Notes: generated by a model from the sequence alone, not told the origin. 64,000 bases of DNA from Hominenteromicrobium mulieris (GCA_021029595.1 JAJJOY010000003.1:310001-374000); one strand, 5' to 3'; positions 43,440-52,586 are shown, counted from the stretch's first letter. Translations and numbers: made by a program.

Positions 43440-45089
43440 ATGGAACAGAAAAAAGATTGGGTGAAGGATCTTATCGTGTATCAGGTCTACCCGCGCAGCT
43501 TTCAGGATTCTAACGGAGACGGTATCGGCGATATTCCCGGCATTTTAAGCCGCCTTGACCACCTTTCGGCGCTCGGCATCAACGCGCTGTGGCTCTCGCC
43601 CGTATTCCGCTCGCCGAATGACGACAACGGCTACGACATCTCCGGGTACCGGGAGATCATGGACGAGTTCGGCACCATGGAAGATTGGGACGCGCTGTGT
43701 GCAGAGTGCCACAAGCGCGGCATCAAGGTCATTATGGACCTCGTCGTGAACCACTCCTCCGACGAGCATCCGTGGTTCCTCGAATCCAAAACCTCGCGCG
43801 ATAACCCAAAAAGCGACTACTACATTTGGCGCGACCCGAAAAACGGCAAGGAGCCGAACAACTGGGCCTCCGTTTTCGGCGGCAGCGCGTGGGAATTTGT
43901 ACCGGAGCGCGGGCAGTATTACTACCATCTGTTCTCCAAAAAGCAGCCCGACCTTAACTGGGCAAACCCCGCGCTGCGTGAAGAAATCTTCTCCATGATG
44001 GAATGGTGGGTGAAAAAAGGCGTGGACGGCTTTAGAGTGGACGCCATCAGCTACCTTGATAAGCCGCAGGATTTCCCGGATTCCGCAGAGCCGCCGCAGC
44101 CGGACGGCTATTCGTTCAGTTCGAGTCTCATCAACGGTCGCCCCGGCACGCACGCCTATATCCGCGACATGAACCGCCGCGTGTTCTCGCCATATAACGT
44201 CATGACCGTGGGCGAAGTGGCGTCGAAAGACGCCAAGGAGCTCGCCCGCTACGTCAACACCGACCGCGAGGAGTTCGATATGGCCATCCCGTTCGTCGCG
44301 CCGATCGTCGAGATCAACACGTGGTCGCCGAAAAAAATGAAGCAGGATATTCAAAACGACTACGACGCCTTAAAGGAAAACGGCTGGTGGGCGCGGTTTT
44401 TCAGCAACCACGATAAGCCCCGTCAGGTCTCACTCTACGGCAACGACAAGGAATACTGGGAGGTTTCCGCCAAAATGCTCGCGATGCTGCTGCACTCCCT
44501 GCCCGGCACGCCGTTCGTGTATCAGGGTGAAGAGATTGGCATGACGAACATGCGCTTCCCGCACATTGAAGATTATAACGACCCCGATGCAAAAAACACC
44601 TACCACCAGCACATTTTGGCGGGCGACACGCCGGACGCGGCCTTAAAAGAGGCGCAGATGATCTCCCGCGACAACGCCCGCACGCCGATGCAGTGGGACG
44701 CAACCGAAAACGCCGGCTTCACGACAGGCAAGCCGTGGCTCGGCATCAACCCGAACTACACAAAGATTAACGCGGAAAACCAGAAAAACGACCCGCACTC
44801 CATTTTCAGCTGCTACAAAGCGCTCATCGCACTGCGCAAAAGCAGTTCCGCGCTCTCACGCGGCGACCTCGAAATTCCGGAAACCGGCTCCGATACGCTG
44901 TTCGCCCTAAAGCGCAGCTATAACGGCGAAACTCTGCTTTCTTTCCACAATTTCTCCGCCGAACCGTCGAAAATCCCCGCCGCGCTCGTTCCGCAGAACG
45001 GCGAAGTGCTGCTCTCCTCCTACGACCGCGAGGGCGGCTACACCGGCCCCAATCTGCGCCCGTATGAATCGGTGATTTTCCGCGTATAA
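43440..45089 (+). CDS. Alpha-glucosidase of glycoside hydrolase family 13 (oligo-1,6-glucosidase type)
   Basis: Cytoplasmic exo-acting enzyme of 549 residues that hydrolyses alpha-linked glucose from short oligosaccharides. VYQVYPRSFQDSNGDGIGDI is the conserved start of the barrel, DLVVNHSSDEH the second region, GFRVDAISYL carries the nucleophile aspartate, TVGEVAS the acid/base glutamate and FFSNHDKPR the third carboxylate. Val after the DLVVNH stretch fits enzymes acting on alpha-1,6 or alpha-1,4 links. AGGAGG precedes the ATG. It is divergent from the opp operon. Confidence 0.93.
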   Translation: MEQKKDWVKDLIVYQVYPRSFQDSNGDGIGDIPGILSRLDHLSALGINALWLSPVFRSPNDDNGYDISGYREIMDEFGTMEDWDALCAECHKRGIKVIMDLVVNHSSDEHPWFLESKTSRDNPKSDYYIWRDPKNGKEPNNWASVFGGSAWEFVPERGQYYYHLFSKKQPDLNWANPALREEIFSMMEWWVKKGVDGFRVDAISYLDKPQDFPDSAEPPQPDGYSFSSSLINGRPGTHAYIRDMNRRVFSPYNVMTVGEVASKDAKELARYVNTDREEFDMAIPFVAPIVEINTWSPKKMKQDIQNDYDALKENGWWARFFSNHDKPRQVSLYGNDKEYWEVSAKMLAMLLHSLPGTPFVYQGEEIGMTNMRFPHIEDYNDPDAKNTYHQHILAGDTPDAALKEAQMISRDNARTPMQWDATENAGFTTGKPWLGINPNYTKINAENQKNDPHSIFSCYKALIALRKSSSALSRGDLEIPETGSDTLFALKRSYNGETLLSFHNFSAEPSKIPAALVPQNGEVLLSSYDREGGYTGPNLRPYESVIFRV

Positions 45090-45215
45090 CGGAGGTGCAG
45101 CATGACAATCACGGGTTAAAAATCCATGCGAACACAACCTGTTATGCTGTTTTTCCCCCAAAAATGAAACTATGCGAACAGAGATTGTGCGTGTTTTGAT
45201 TTTTTAATTCCCTTC

Positions 45216-45295
45216 TAATTCAACGATTATTCCTGTAATTTAACGAATGCCTCTGCGATTTAGCGATTACCTCAGCCGTTTAACGATTATGACGG
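45216..45295 (+). repeat. Four imperfect 20-bp tandem repeats
   Basis: Units 45216-45235, 45236-45255, 45256-45275 and 45276-45295 share a core close to ATTTAACGATTA. They lie in the noncoding gap between the GH13 gene and tRNA-Ala. Nothing else is seen between 45090 and 45215. Confidence 0.65.
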
Positions 45296-45327
45296 TACAT
45301 GAAGTCTCAATCCACATAAAACGCACA

Positions 45328-45359
45328 AACCCCGCCGCAGAATTGCCTGCAGCGGGGTT
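45328..45359. terminator. GC-rich hairpin downstream of the GH13 gene and repeats
   Basis: AACCCCGC (45328-45335) pairs with GCGGGGTT (45352-45359); inner CGCAG/CTGCA can pair in part. No strong T-run follows, so its role as terminator is uncertain. Confidence 0.5.
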
Positions 45360-45412
45360 CACTTATGTTCTGAAACAACCGAAAAGCCTAATTTCAAGCG
45401 GTTTTCGGGCAT

Positions 45413-45454
45413 AGAAAAAGTCCACCGTAATTCTATTAAAATTACGGTGGACTT
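45413..45454 (-). terminator. Terminator of tRNA-Ala
   Basis: A perfect 15 bp stem (45418-45432 with 45440-45454) directly after the tRNA CCA end, followed by TTTTTC on the minus strand. Confidence 0.9.
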
Positions 45455-45455
45455 A

Positions 45456-45531
45456 TGGTGGACCCGGAGGGATTCGAACCCTTGACCTCTGCGTTGCGAA
45501 CGCAGCGCTCTCCCAGCTGAGCTACGGGCCC
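45456..45531 (-). tRNA. tRNA-Ala (anticodon CGC)
   Basis: A 76-nt cloverleaf including an encoded CCA. Acceptor arm GGGCCCG with CGGGTCC contains the G3-U70 pair that identifies alanine tRNAs. D arm GCTC/GAGC, anticodon stem CTGCG/CGCAG with loop TTCGCAA (anticodon CGC, reading GCG), and the TPsiC loop TTCGAAT are intact. Confidence 0.97.
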
Positions 45532-45552
45532 ATATTCTGTTCAACAGCAAAC

Positions 45553-45558
45553 ATTATA
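45553..45558 (-). promoter_or_regulatory. Extended -10 promoter of tRNA-Ala
   Basis: Perfect TATAAT preceded by TGT; the -35 region is weak. It lies 22 nt upstream of the mature tRNA. Confidence 0.55.
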
Positions 45559-45615
45559 ACACAGTCTTTCAAAAAAATCCAGTCCTATTTTTTATTTTTC
45601 ACAATTTTCTGTATG

Positions 45616-45646
45616 CAAAAAGGGCCGACCGCTTTGGGCCGACCCT
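45616..45646 (-). terminator. Terminator downstream of the pyrophosphatase gene
   Basis: A 10 bp stem with two wobble pairs (45621-45630 with 45637-45646) followed by five T on the minus strand. Confidence 0.8.
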
Positions 45647-45657
45647 TTCCTCATGAA

Positions 45658-45762
45658 TTATTCGTTTATTTTGCCGCTCATGATATCGAAACGCAGTCGA
45701 TCGTGCCGCGGGATGGTCCAATCGGCCATATAGCCGAAATCGGAGAGGGCACGCGAGGAAAA
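45658..45762 (-). pseudogene. Coding-like 34-codon tail in frame after the ppaC stop
   Basis: Directly after the TGA stop of the pyrophosphatase the same frame continues for 34 sense codons (including SDFGYMADWTIPRHD and IMSGKINE) to a TAA just before the terminator. Codon use looks coding. It could be the remnant of a lost downstream gene or a read-through extension. I recognise no family. Confidence 0.35.
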
Positions 45763-47430
45763 TCACACACCGCCGCCGGCTTCTTTGCTGATGGCATCGA
45801 TGAAGGCAGGGATGAGCTGCTTTTTGCGGGAGACAACACCTTTAAGCCAGATGGTGCCCGCTTTCGGCGCACGGCCGAAGGCATCTTCAACGAGCGTATC
45901 GGCGGACTCGCCGTAACACATGAGGCGCGTGGACTCCTCGATGATATTCGTCAGCATGAAGAACATCATGGAGAGGCCATGCTCGCGGCAGGACTTTTCG
46001 AGGTACGGGCGCAGGCGGCGCTCCAGCTCATCGAGCTCGGAGCCGCTCATGCTGTTGATCTGGCCGACACCGAACGTGACGTCGCCGAACTCGAACTTCT
46101 TGTAATCCTGATAGAAAATTTCTTCCGGAGTCTTATCCTTGAGGTTGCTGCCTGCGGTAAACATTTCGATACCGAAGCTCTGACAATCGATGCCCGCAAT
46201 GGCACTGAGCGCTTCCGCTGCGGCGCGGTCCAGCAGGGTACAGGTAGGCGAACGGAACATGAGCGTATCGGACAAAATGGCGCTGCACAGAAGACCCGCG
46301 ATCTGCGGCGGAACCTTAAAGCCCTTTTCTTTATAAATGGAATAGATGATGGTCGCCGTGCAGCCGACGGGCTCGTTGCGGAAATACACAGGTGCCATCG
46401 TCTCGAGGGAGCCGATGCGGTGGTGATCGATGATTTCCAAAATTTCTGCGTTTTCGATGTTTTCGACCGCCTGACTGCGCTCATTGTGATCGACTAAGAT
46501 GACGGAGCGCTTGCGGATGCCAAGCAAGTTACGGCGAGAGATCATGCCGACGTACTTGCCGTTTTTATCGATAACCGGGAAATCGCGAATGCGGGTGTTC
46601 TGCATGGTATCTTTAATGGCATCGGTGTAATCGCTCGGGGTGAACGTGACGAGATCTTTCGTACGCATGAACGCCTTAACCGGCATGCACTGGCTGATGC
46701 GGTGCGCAACGGTGTACGTATCAAGCGGCGTAGTGAGCACGGCGCAGTTATTGTCGCGCGCGAGCTTCTGGATGCTGCGGGAGACCTCTGCGCCGAGGCA
46801 GACGAGGATACAGCCCGCGCCGGACTCAATGGCGGAAAGCTGCGATTCGTAACGGTTGCCGGTGATGACCATGTCGTCCTTTTCGATGTAGTTTTCCATG
46901 ACGTCCGGGTTTGCGACGGCAATGACGACGTTGCCGTGCTCGAAAACGGCATCGGGGTCGCCGACGAGCATTTTGGCTTCCAGCGTTTCCAAAATGTTGC
47001 AGTACGGCGTTTTGGCTTTTGCAATCATGGTGCTGTCCTGATTTTCCATGTAGGACGTGGCAATGTCGTTGATGGTGATGATGCCGTCTAACACGTTGTT
47101 TGCATCGACGATGGGCAGCGTGACGGCGTTCATCTCTGCCATCATGCTCCACGCTTTTTTCATGGAAATGCCCTCGTTGATGCCGGGAATTTTGCGGATC
47201 TCCATATCGCGCACGCGGGTGCCGATATTGTTGACGTAGGTCGGCTGGCGCATGCCGAAGCGCTGGAGGACGTAGCTTGTCTCGGAGCTGATCTGCCCAG
47301 CGCGGGCGGCGACATAGTGATTTCCGTCATTTTCTTTATTTTTAACGTCCGCGTAGGCGATCGCCGAACAAATGGAATCGGTGTCGGGATTGCGGTGGCC
47401 TAAAACATAGACTTCTTTTCTCTCGCTCAT
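45763..47430 (-). CDS. ppaC: Manganese-dependent inorganic pyrophosphatase with CBS and DRTGG regulatory domains
   Basis: Family II pyrophosphatase of 555 residues. The DHH catalytic parts are split: GHRNPDTDSICSA at the N-terminus and VDHNE, IIDHHRIG and SDTLMFRSPT further on, ending with the DHHA2 segment SRKKQLIP. Between about residues 70 and 310 lies a regulatory insert with two CBS motifs and a DRTGG domain (GAGCILVCLG region), as in the nucleotide-regulated clostridial enzymes, which respond to AMP, ATP and diadenosine polyphosphates. GTGGGG precedes the ATG at 47430; the 32 extra residues of the longer frame are untypical. Confidence 0.95.
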   Translation of the reverse strand: MSERKEVYVLGHRNPDTDSICSAIAYADVKNKENDGNHYVAARAGQISSETSYVLQRFGMRQPTYVNNIGTRVRDMEIRKIPGINEGISMKKAWSMMAEMNAVTLPIVDANNVLDGIITINDIATSYMENQDSTMIAKAKTPYCNILETLEAKMLVGDPDAVFEHGNVVIAVANPDVMENYIEKDDMVITGNRYESQLSAIESGAGCILVCLGAEVSRSIQKLARDNNCAVLTTPLDTYTVAHRISQCMPVKAFMRTKDLVTFTPSDYTDAIKDTMQNTRIRDFPVIDKNGKYVGMISRRNLLGIRKRSVILVDHNERSQAVENIENAEILEIIDHHRIGSLETMAPVYFRNEPVGCTATIIYSIYKEKGFKVPPQIAGLLCSAILSDTLMFRSPTCTLLDRAAAEALSAIAGIDCQSFGIEMFTAGSNLKDKTPEEIFYQDYKKFEFGDVTFGVGQINSMSGSELDELERRLRPYLEKSCREHGLSMMFFMLTNIIEESTRLMCYGESADTLVEDAFGRAPKAGTIWLKGVVSRKKQLIPAFIDAISKEAGGGV

Positions 47431-47464
47431 GCGTATACCCCACTCAAGGTAAAATGTTGTTTTT

Positions 47465-47470
47465 AGTATA
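47465..47470 (-). promoter_or_regulatory. Extended -10 promoter of ppaC
   Basis: TATACT preceded by TGC; no clear -35 box. Confidence 0.45.
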
Positions 47471-47488
47471 GCACAGATTTTCCGAAAA

Positions 47489-47535
47489 AGAAAGAAAAAG
47501 CGAACGGCCGAGGGAAATTTTTGCACACCGTTCGC
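47489..47535 (-). terminator. Terminator of the MFS gene
   Basis: GCGAACGG (47500-47507) pairs with CCGTTCGC (47528-47535) around a 20 nt loop, followed by TTTTTCTTTC on the minus strand. Confidence 0.65.
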
Positions 47536-47572
47536 AAGATTGTCGATTTTTGATTTTTGTCAAGGCGCCGTG

Positions 47573-48730
47573 TTATTTGCGGTCGAGCGTCAGACGGTTT
47601 GCGTTCCACACGGCAAAGGCGAGCAGCGCGGCAAACGCCATGAGGATAACGGGATAAATCTGCATACCGAGCAAGTCGCTGAGCTTGCCGAAGAACGCGG
47701 GCATCGTCATGCTGCCGACATAGGCGCACGCCATCTGCATACCCATGACCGCCTGCGCGTTTTCGGCGCCGAAACGCACGGGCGTTTGATGCAGAAGCCC
47801 AGGGTAAACGGGCGCACAGCCGAGCCCGATGAAAACAAGGCCCGCCACCGCCGAGAACTCGACCGGCACGAACAATAAAACCGTGCCAAACAGCACGCAG
47901 ACGATGCCGATCGATACCATGCGGCGGTCGCCAAGCTTATCGGAGATAAAGCCGCTGAGGAAACGCCCCGCCGTGATGCCGATGTAAAACAGCGAAGCCA
48001 TGGAGGCGGCGCTTTCCGCCGCAATATTGTGCCGCAGGACGAGGAAGCTGCTGGCCCAAAGCCCTGTGGTGCCCTCCAAAGCGCAATATAAGAAGAACGC
48101 GAGCATGGTGACGGGTGCGCCGGTCATTTTCAGCACACGGCGCAGGAAGGATTTCCCGCCTGTTTCCTCCGCCTCGCCTGCGGGCGTTTTCTTTCACAGC
48201 GGGCGCGAGAGAACAAGCACGATCGTCAGCGCGAGCTGAATGAAGAACACCACGCGGTAGCCGGCGCCGAAGGAATAGCCGCCCGTGAGGCACGCACCCA
48301 TGATATACGGCCCGGCCATGGCGCCGAGACCCCAGAAGCAATGCAGCCAATTCATGTGGCCGGAGCGGTAATACAGGGCGATGTAATTATTCAGAGCGGC
48401 ATCTACACTGCCCGCGCCGAGCCCGTACGGCACCGCCCAAACACAAAGCTGCCAGAACGCGCCGGCCGAAGAAAAGCCGAATAGTCCCAGCGCCGTCAGG
48501 CCGACGCTGATGACCGTGACGAGATGCGTGCCGAGCCTGCGCACGGCGCGGTCGCTCATCAGGCTGGAGATGACCGTGCCGCAGGAAATAATCATGCTGA
48601 CAATGCCCGCATAGGACACCGGAACATTCATGACCCGGTACATCGTCGGCCACGCCGAGCCGAGCAGGGCATCCGGCAGACCGAGACTGATAAATGCGGC
48701 GTAGATGACCGCAAGCAACAAAGAAAACAT
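47573..48730 (-). pseudogene. MFS transporter gene interrupted by one in-frame TGA
   Basis: Two frames (48194-48730 and 47573-48136) belong to a single reading frame of 386 codons broken only by TGA at 48194-48196. The first half gives six membrane helices, ending at LSRPL; after the TGA the frame continues KKTPAGEAEE through a hydrophilic loop into helices 7-12. Loop signatures DRAVRRLG and GFISDKLGDRR mark the two halves of a major facilitator, probably a sugar or organic-solute type. The likely original codon is TGG (Trp) at the start of the central loop. Other genes here end with TGA, so TGA is a stop. Either the gene is inactive, or the base is a sequencing error. Confidence 0.85.
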
Positions 48731-48810
48731 ATCGATTCCCCTTAATTTTTTGTCTTTAAATCTTCGGATAAGAATTGCAAAAGCACATCGGCTTTGCTAT
48801 ACTGAATACT

Positions 48811-48879
48811 AATATAACGTATTTTAACGATGTTTCATAGCAAAATCGGTTTAAAAAATACAAATATATCGTATATCTT
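48811..48879. promoter_or_regulatory. AT-rich divergent control region between the MFS and AraC genes
   Basis: Two related motifs, TATAACGTATTTT (around 48814) and TATATCGTATAT (around 48866), about 50 bp apart, lie between the divergent genes. They are plausible AraC-protein sites. A TTGACA at 48879-48884 is too close to the start codon to serve as the -35 of the plus-strand gene. Confidence 0.35.
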
Positions 48880-48899
48880 GACAAAATGCGGAGGACAGC

Positions 48900-49781
48900 A
48901 TGATTCCGAAATTCAGAATACACGGCGACGGCGCAGAGCTTGTGCCGTATACGGTGCCGGAGCTTTTCTTTTTTGCGGGCGGACGCACTTTGTGCTTCGA
49001 CGCAGCGCGCGAGGGCGACGCCATCGGCCACTGGCACGACGAAATCGAATTATTATATGTAACGGAAGGCAGCATGGTGTACAATGTGAACGGCACACGC
49101 TGCACGGTGCACGAGGGCGAGGGGATTTTTATCAACACGCGGCAGCTGCATTTTTTTGAAGAAAGCCGTTGCACCTACCGATGCGTGCTGCTGCACCCCA
49201 TGATGCTATGCGCCAACACGTATTTGGAGGAGACGTACATTACGCCCGTGACAAAAAACGCCGCTTTCCCCTGCTGCATCTTAAAGCCGGAAAAAGAAAA
49301 AAGCGGCGGTGCTTTGGCGCTGATCGAGGCGCTTTTCGACGAAGCGGACAAACACAATCTGCTGCGCCTGCAAAGCCTTTCCTACGCGGTGTGGGACGAG
49401 ATCTGCCGGCTGGCACCGAAGCCCGAAAACACGGTTTCCGAAAGCAGCCGGCTTTCGGCCGTAAAAAACATGATGCACGCCATACACAGCGGCTATGCGG
49501 AAAAGCTGACGCTGGAAGAGATTGCGGGCGCGGGGCATGTATGCAAAAGCGCGTGCGAAAAGCTGTTTCACACGTATCTGCACTGCACGCCGGTCGAATA
49601 TCTTCAGCGGTTTCGCCTGCAAAAGGCGGCGGAGCGCCTGTGCAAAACGGAAACGCCCGTGGCGCAGATCGCGTTGGACTGCGGATTCTCGGGCGCGAGC
49701 TATTTTACCGGGTGCTTCAAAAAAATCTATGGCTGCACGCCGAAAGCGTACCGCAGCAGCCGCAAAAACACGAAAGCGTAA
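48900..49781 (+). CDS. AraC-family transcriptional regulator
   Basis: A 293-residue regulator with an N-terminal cupin-like sensing domain (HWHDEIELLYVTEGS, EGEGIFINT) and a C-terminal double helix-turn-helix of about 100 residues (LTLEEIAGAGHVCKSACEKLF, then VAQIALDCGFSGASYFTGCFKKIYG). These regulators usually sense sugars or metabolites and activate adjacent transport genes, so the divergent MFS gene is the likely target. AGGA precedes the ATG. Confidence 0.93.
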   Translation: MIPKFRIHGDGAELVPYTVPELFFFAGGRTLCFDAAREGDAIGHWHDEIELLYVTEGSMVYNVNGTRCTVHEGEGIFINTRQLHFFEESRCTYRCVLLHPMMLCANTYLEETYITPVTKNAAFPCCILKPEKEKSGGALALIEALFDEADKHNLLRLQSLSYAVWDEICRLAPKPENTVSESSRLSAVKNMMHAIHSGYAEKLTLEEIAGAGHVCKSACEKLFHTYLHCTPVEYLQRFRLQKAAERLCKTETPVAQIALDCGFSGASYFTGCFKKIYGCTPKAYRSSRKNTKA

Positions 49782-49829
49782 AAATGCAAACCGAGCCGTG
49801 CTTTTTCAGTCGGACTCGGTTTGCATTTT
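49782..49829. terminator. Bidirectional terminator
   Basis: A 14 bp perfect stem (49782-49795 with 49815-49828) with A- and T-rich flanks, shared by the AraC gene and the converging GNAT gene. Confidence 0.9.
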
Positions 49830-49837
49830 GTTTCGGA

Positions 49838-50338
49838 TCACAGGTCTTTCTGCATGATGTAGTCGTTCATCACGAAGCCGCTGCCGATGTCGGTGACGAC
49901 GGCGTCCGTTTGATGAAAACCGAAGTATTTGTAGACTTCGATGGCGTGAAAATTCTTTTTGTTGACGGTGAGATAGATTGCGGGGAGTTTTTCCGCCTGA
50001 CAGAGCGTTTCGATGAAATCGAACGCGGCGCGCGGCAGGCCGCGGCTGCGATGAGCGGCGGAAACGTAGAGCTTGCTCAGGAACATTTTGCCCTCTTTGT
50101 GCGGCACAAGGCCGATGAAGCCCGCGGGCACGCCGTCGTCGAGCATCATATAATAGACGTAGCCCTCGCTTTCCATCTGGCGGTGGATGGCCGGGACGGA
50201 CTGGAATTTTTCGATCATGTAATCTGTGGACGCAACGCCGTTGATGCAGTCGTAGGTCTCGTGCCAGATGGGTGCGGCGATCTCGGCTATTTTTTCAATC
50301 TGTTCTTCTTCCGTGACTTTGATAAAGGTAACTGCCAT
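49838..50338 (-). CDS. GNAT family N-acetyltransferase
   Basis: A 166-residue acetyl-CoA-dependent acetyltransferase. The acetyl-CoA loop is in LYVSAAHRSRGLPRAAFDF, followed by NKKNFHAIEVYKYFGF, both typical of GNAT motif A and B. The ATG at 50338 lies 7 nt after the pheA stop with only a weak ribosome site, so translation is probably coupled to pheA. Substrate unknown; the link to the aromatic operon may be incidental. Confidence 0.88.
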   Translation of the reverse strand: MAVTFIKVTEEEQIEKIAEIAAPIWHETYDCINGVASTDYMIEKFQSVPAIHRQMESEGYVYYMMLDDGVPAGFIGLVPHKEGKMFLSKLYVSAAHRSRGLPRAAFDFIETLCQAEKLPAIYLTVNKKNFHAIEVYKYFGFHQTDAVVTDIGSGFVMNDYIMQKDL

Positions 50339-50345
50339 TTTTAAC

Positions 50346-51485
50346 TCAGCTTTCTTTGTAGTTTCCGAGGAACGAGAAGCGGGGCATCTCGTCGGAGAGG
50401 GCGCAGATGAGCGCAAGTGTCTGCACGTCGTGAACATTCCCGGTGAAATCGAGGTAGAAGTCATACTCGAAATTGCGCTCCGGGATGGGGCGGGATTCGA
50501 TTTTTGTGAGGTTCAGGCCGAGCAGAGCGAAACGCTCCAGCGTATGGCACAGCGAGCCCGGGGTGTGCGGCAGAGAGAAGCACAGGCTGATCTTTTCCGC
50601 GTCTTCGGGCAAAACGGCTTCACGCGAAATGACGATGAAGCGCGTGCAGTTGTTATCGGTATTCTGAATATCGGCGGCGATGACTTCAAGGCCGTATTCC
50701 TCCGCCGCCTGCGCGGAGCAGACTGCGCCGACGCCCTCGAGACGGGTTTCGGCGATGAATTTTGCGGCAGCCGCCGTGTTGGAATAGGCTTCGGTTTCGA
50801 TGTCGTGTGCCGCGAGATACGCACTGCACTGCACGAGGGCCTCATGCTTCGAGAGCACCTTTTTGACCGCACCCGTCCCCTTTGCGCGGCACAGGCAGTG
50901 GCGCACGGGAATATCCGCCGCACCGACGATGAACATGCGGTGCTTCATGATGAGGTCATAGACCTCAGAGACACTGCCGGCATCGGAATTTTCGACCGGC
51001 ACCACGCCGTAATCGCCCGCGCCGTTATGGACAGCTTCAAAAACATCGCGGAAGCCGGGTAAAAAGATCGGCTTCTGCCCCGGAAACAGGCGCAGGGCGG
51101 CGCTGTGGGAAAACGCGCCCGCCGCGCCCTGACAAATGACACGCGGGTCGGCTTTTAATGTCTTTGGGGAATTTTGCTCGAGGTCGCGCAATACCCCGCC
51201 GCTTTTCAGCATATTGTGCTGGCGGGCGCGACTGATGCTCATGATGGCGCTGTAAAGCGCGACGGCGCTGTCGCCGTACTCACCGGCTTCTTTTTTAACG
51301 CGGTCTAAAATGACCTGCTCGCGGGCGGCATTTAAGACGGGAATGCCCGCCTTGCGCTTGATCTCCGCGACGCGCTCCGCGCACTGCATGCGTTCCGTAA
51401 AAAGCTTTAAAAGCTCTTTATCAATGCGGTCTATATCGTTGCGAACCGGCAAAAGCAGTTCATCAAAGGACTTATTTTCACTCAT
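50346..51485 (-). CDS. pheA: Bifunctional chorismate mutase/prephenate dehydratase PheA
   Basis: Commits chorismate to phenylalanine. Three domains over 379 residues: chorismate mutase (about 1-95, with RNDIDRIDKELLKLFTERM), prephenate dehydratase (about 110-290, starting ICQGAAGAFSHSAA, with NCTRFIVI) and a C-terminal ACT domain with the phenylalanine-binding ESRP motif in LTKIESRPIPE. Feedback inhibition by phenylalanine is expected. Confidence 0.96.
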   Translation of the reverse strand: MSENKSFDELLLPVRNDIDRIDKELLKLFTERMQCAERVAEIKRKAGIPVLNAAREQVILDRVKKEAGEYGDSAVALYSAIMSISRARQHNMLKSGGVLRDLEQNSPKTLKADPRVICQGAAGAFSHSAALRLFPGQKPIFLPGFRDVFEAVHNGAGDYGVVPVENSDAGSVSEVYDLIMKHRMFIVGAADIPVRHCLCRAKGTGAVKKVLSKHEALVQCSAYLAAHDIETEAYSNTAAAAKFIAETRLEGVGAVCSAQAAEEYGLEVIAADIQNTDNNCTRFIVISREAVLPEDAEKISLCFSLPHTPGSLCHTLERFALLGLNLTKIESRPIPERNFEYDFYLDFTGNVHDVQTLALICALSDEMPRFSFLGNYKES

Positions 51486-51509
51486 TTTGCTCGCTCCTTT
51501 CTATTCTCT

Positions 51510-52586
51510 TTAACGCAGCAAGTCCATCAGCGCCAAGGCTGCCGCAGCTTCCGCCACAGGGATGGCGCGCGGGACGATACACGGGTCGTGGCGGCCGTGG
51601 ATGGTTAAATCGGCGTTTGTTTTCGTGGTGAGATCGACCGTGTGCTGTTCACGGCCGATGGACGGCGTGGGCTTGACGGCGATGCGGAATAGAATCGGCA
51701 TGCCCGTTGTGATGCCGCCCAAAATGCCGCCCGCGTTGTTCGTTTTCGTGCGGACGAGACCATTTTCGTCGTAGTAAAACGCGTCGTTATTTTCGCTGCC
51801 ACGCATACAAGCAACATCAAAGCCCGCGCCGAACTCCACGCCTTTGACGGCGGGGATGCCGTATAAAATCGATGCAAAGACGTTTTCGATGCCGCCGAAC
51901 ATAGGACTGCCGATGCCTGCCGGGACACCGACTGCGGCGCACTCGATGATGCCGCCGATGCTGTCTGCGTCCAATCGCGCGGCTTCGATCTCGGCGCGCA
52001 TTTTTTCTTCGGCCTTGGGGGAATTGACCGCAAAAAAGCGGGTATTTAAGGCATTTAAGTCGTCTTTTGAGACGTTTACGGGATCGAACGGGGTATCTTT
52101 TGCGCTGCCGACCGCATAAGCGTGCGCACCGATCGTGATGCCGCGGCGCTCTAATATCTGGCGGCAGACGGCGCCTGCGAACACGAGGCACGCGGTGAGA
52201 CGACCCGAAAAATGCCCGCCGCCGCGAATGTCATTTGCGCCGTCGTAGCGGACAGACGCGGTGTAATCGGCATGGCCGGGACGCGGGTGAATTTTTAAAT
52301 CGGAATAATCCTTCGAACGCGTATTGGTGTTCGCGATGATAGCCGCGAGCGGCGCGCCTGTTGTGACGCCGTTGAAGAGGCCCGAGAGCACCTGCGGCTC
52401 ATCGGCCTCAAGGCGCGTGGTGGCGGTCTTGTCCTTGCCCGGCGCACGGCGTGCCATTTGCACGCGAATTTTTTCCATGTCTATTTTTTCGTTCGGCGGG
52501 AGATTATCGAGCACCACGCCGATTGCTTCCGTATGGCTGCCGCCGAAAATGGACAGCTTGATGTTTTCACCCCAGGTCGATGCCAT
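51510..52586 (-). CDS. aroC: Chorismate synthase AroC
   Basis: FMN-dependent last step of the shikimate pathway. The 358-residue protein has TWGENIKLSIFGGSHTEAIG at the start, RPGHADYT, GGGHFSGRLTACL and a late TTGMPILFR segment, all diagnostic. Its start overlaps the aroA end by 20 nt. Confidence 0.98.
   Translation of the reverse strand: MASTWGENIKLSIFGGSHTEAIGVVLDNLPPNEKIDMEKIRVQMARRAPGKDKTATTRLEADEPQVLSGLFNGVTTGAPLAAIIANTNTRSKDYSDLKIHPRPGHADYTASVRYDGANDIRGGGHFSGRLTACLVFAGAVCRQILERRGITIGAHAYAVGSAKDTPFDPVNVSKDDLNALNTRFFAVNSPKAEEKMRAEIEAARLDADSIGGIIECAAVGVPAGIGSPMFGGIENVFASILYGIPAVKGVEFGAGFDVACMRGSENNDAFYYDENGLVRTKTNNAGGILGGITTGMPILFRIAVKPTPSIGREQHTVDLTTKTNADLTIHGRHDPCIVPRAIPVAEAAAALALMDLLR

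Noticed and set aside
48136..48196. Selenocysteine or TGA reassignment as an explanation for the interrupted MFS gene
   Set aside because: Many intact genes here end in TGA, TGG is used normally for Trp, and selenocysteine in an MFS loop is not known to me.
48879..48884. TTGACA just before the AraC gene as its -35 box
   Set aside because: Only about 15 nt separate it from the ATG, so no -10 box and leader could fit.
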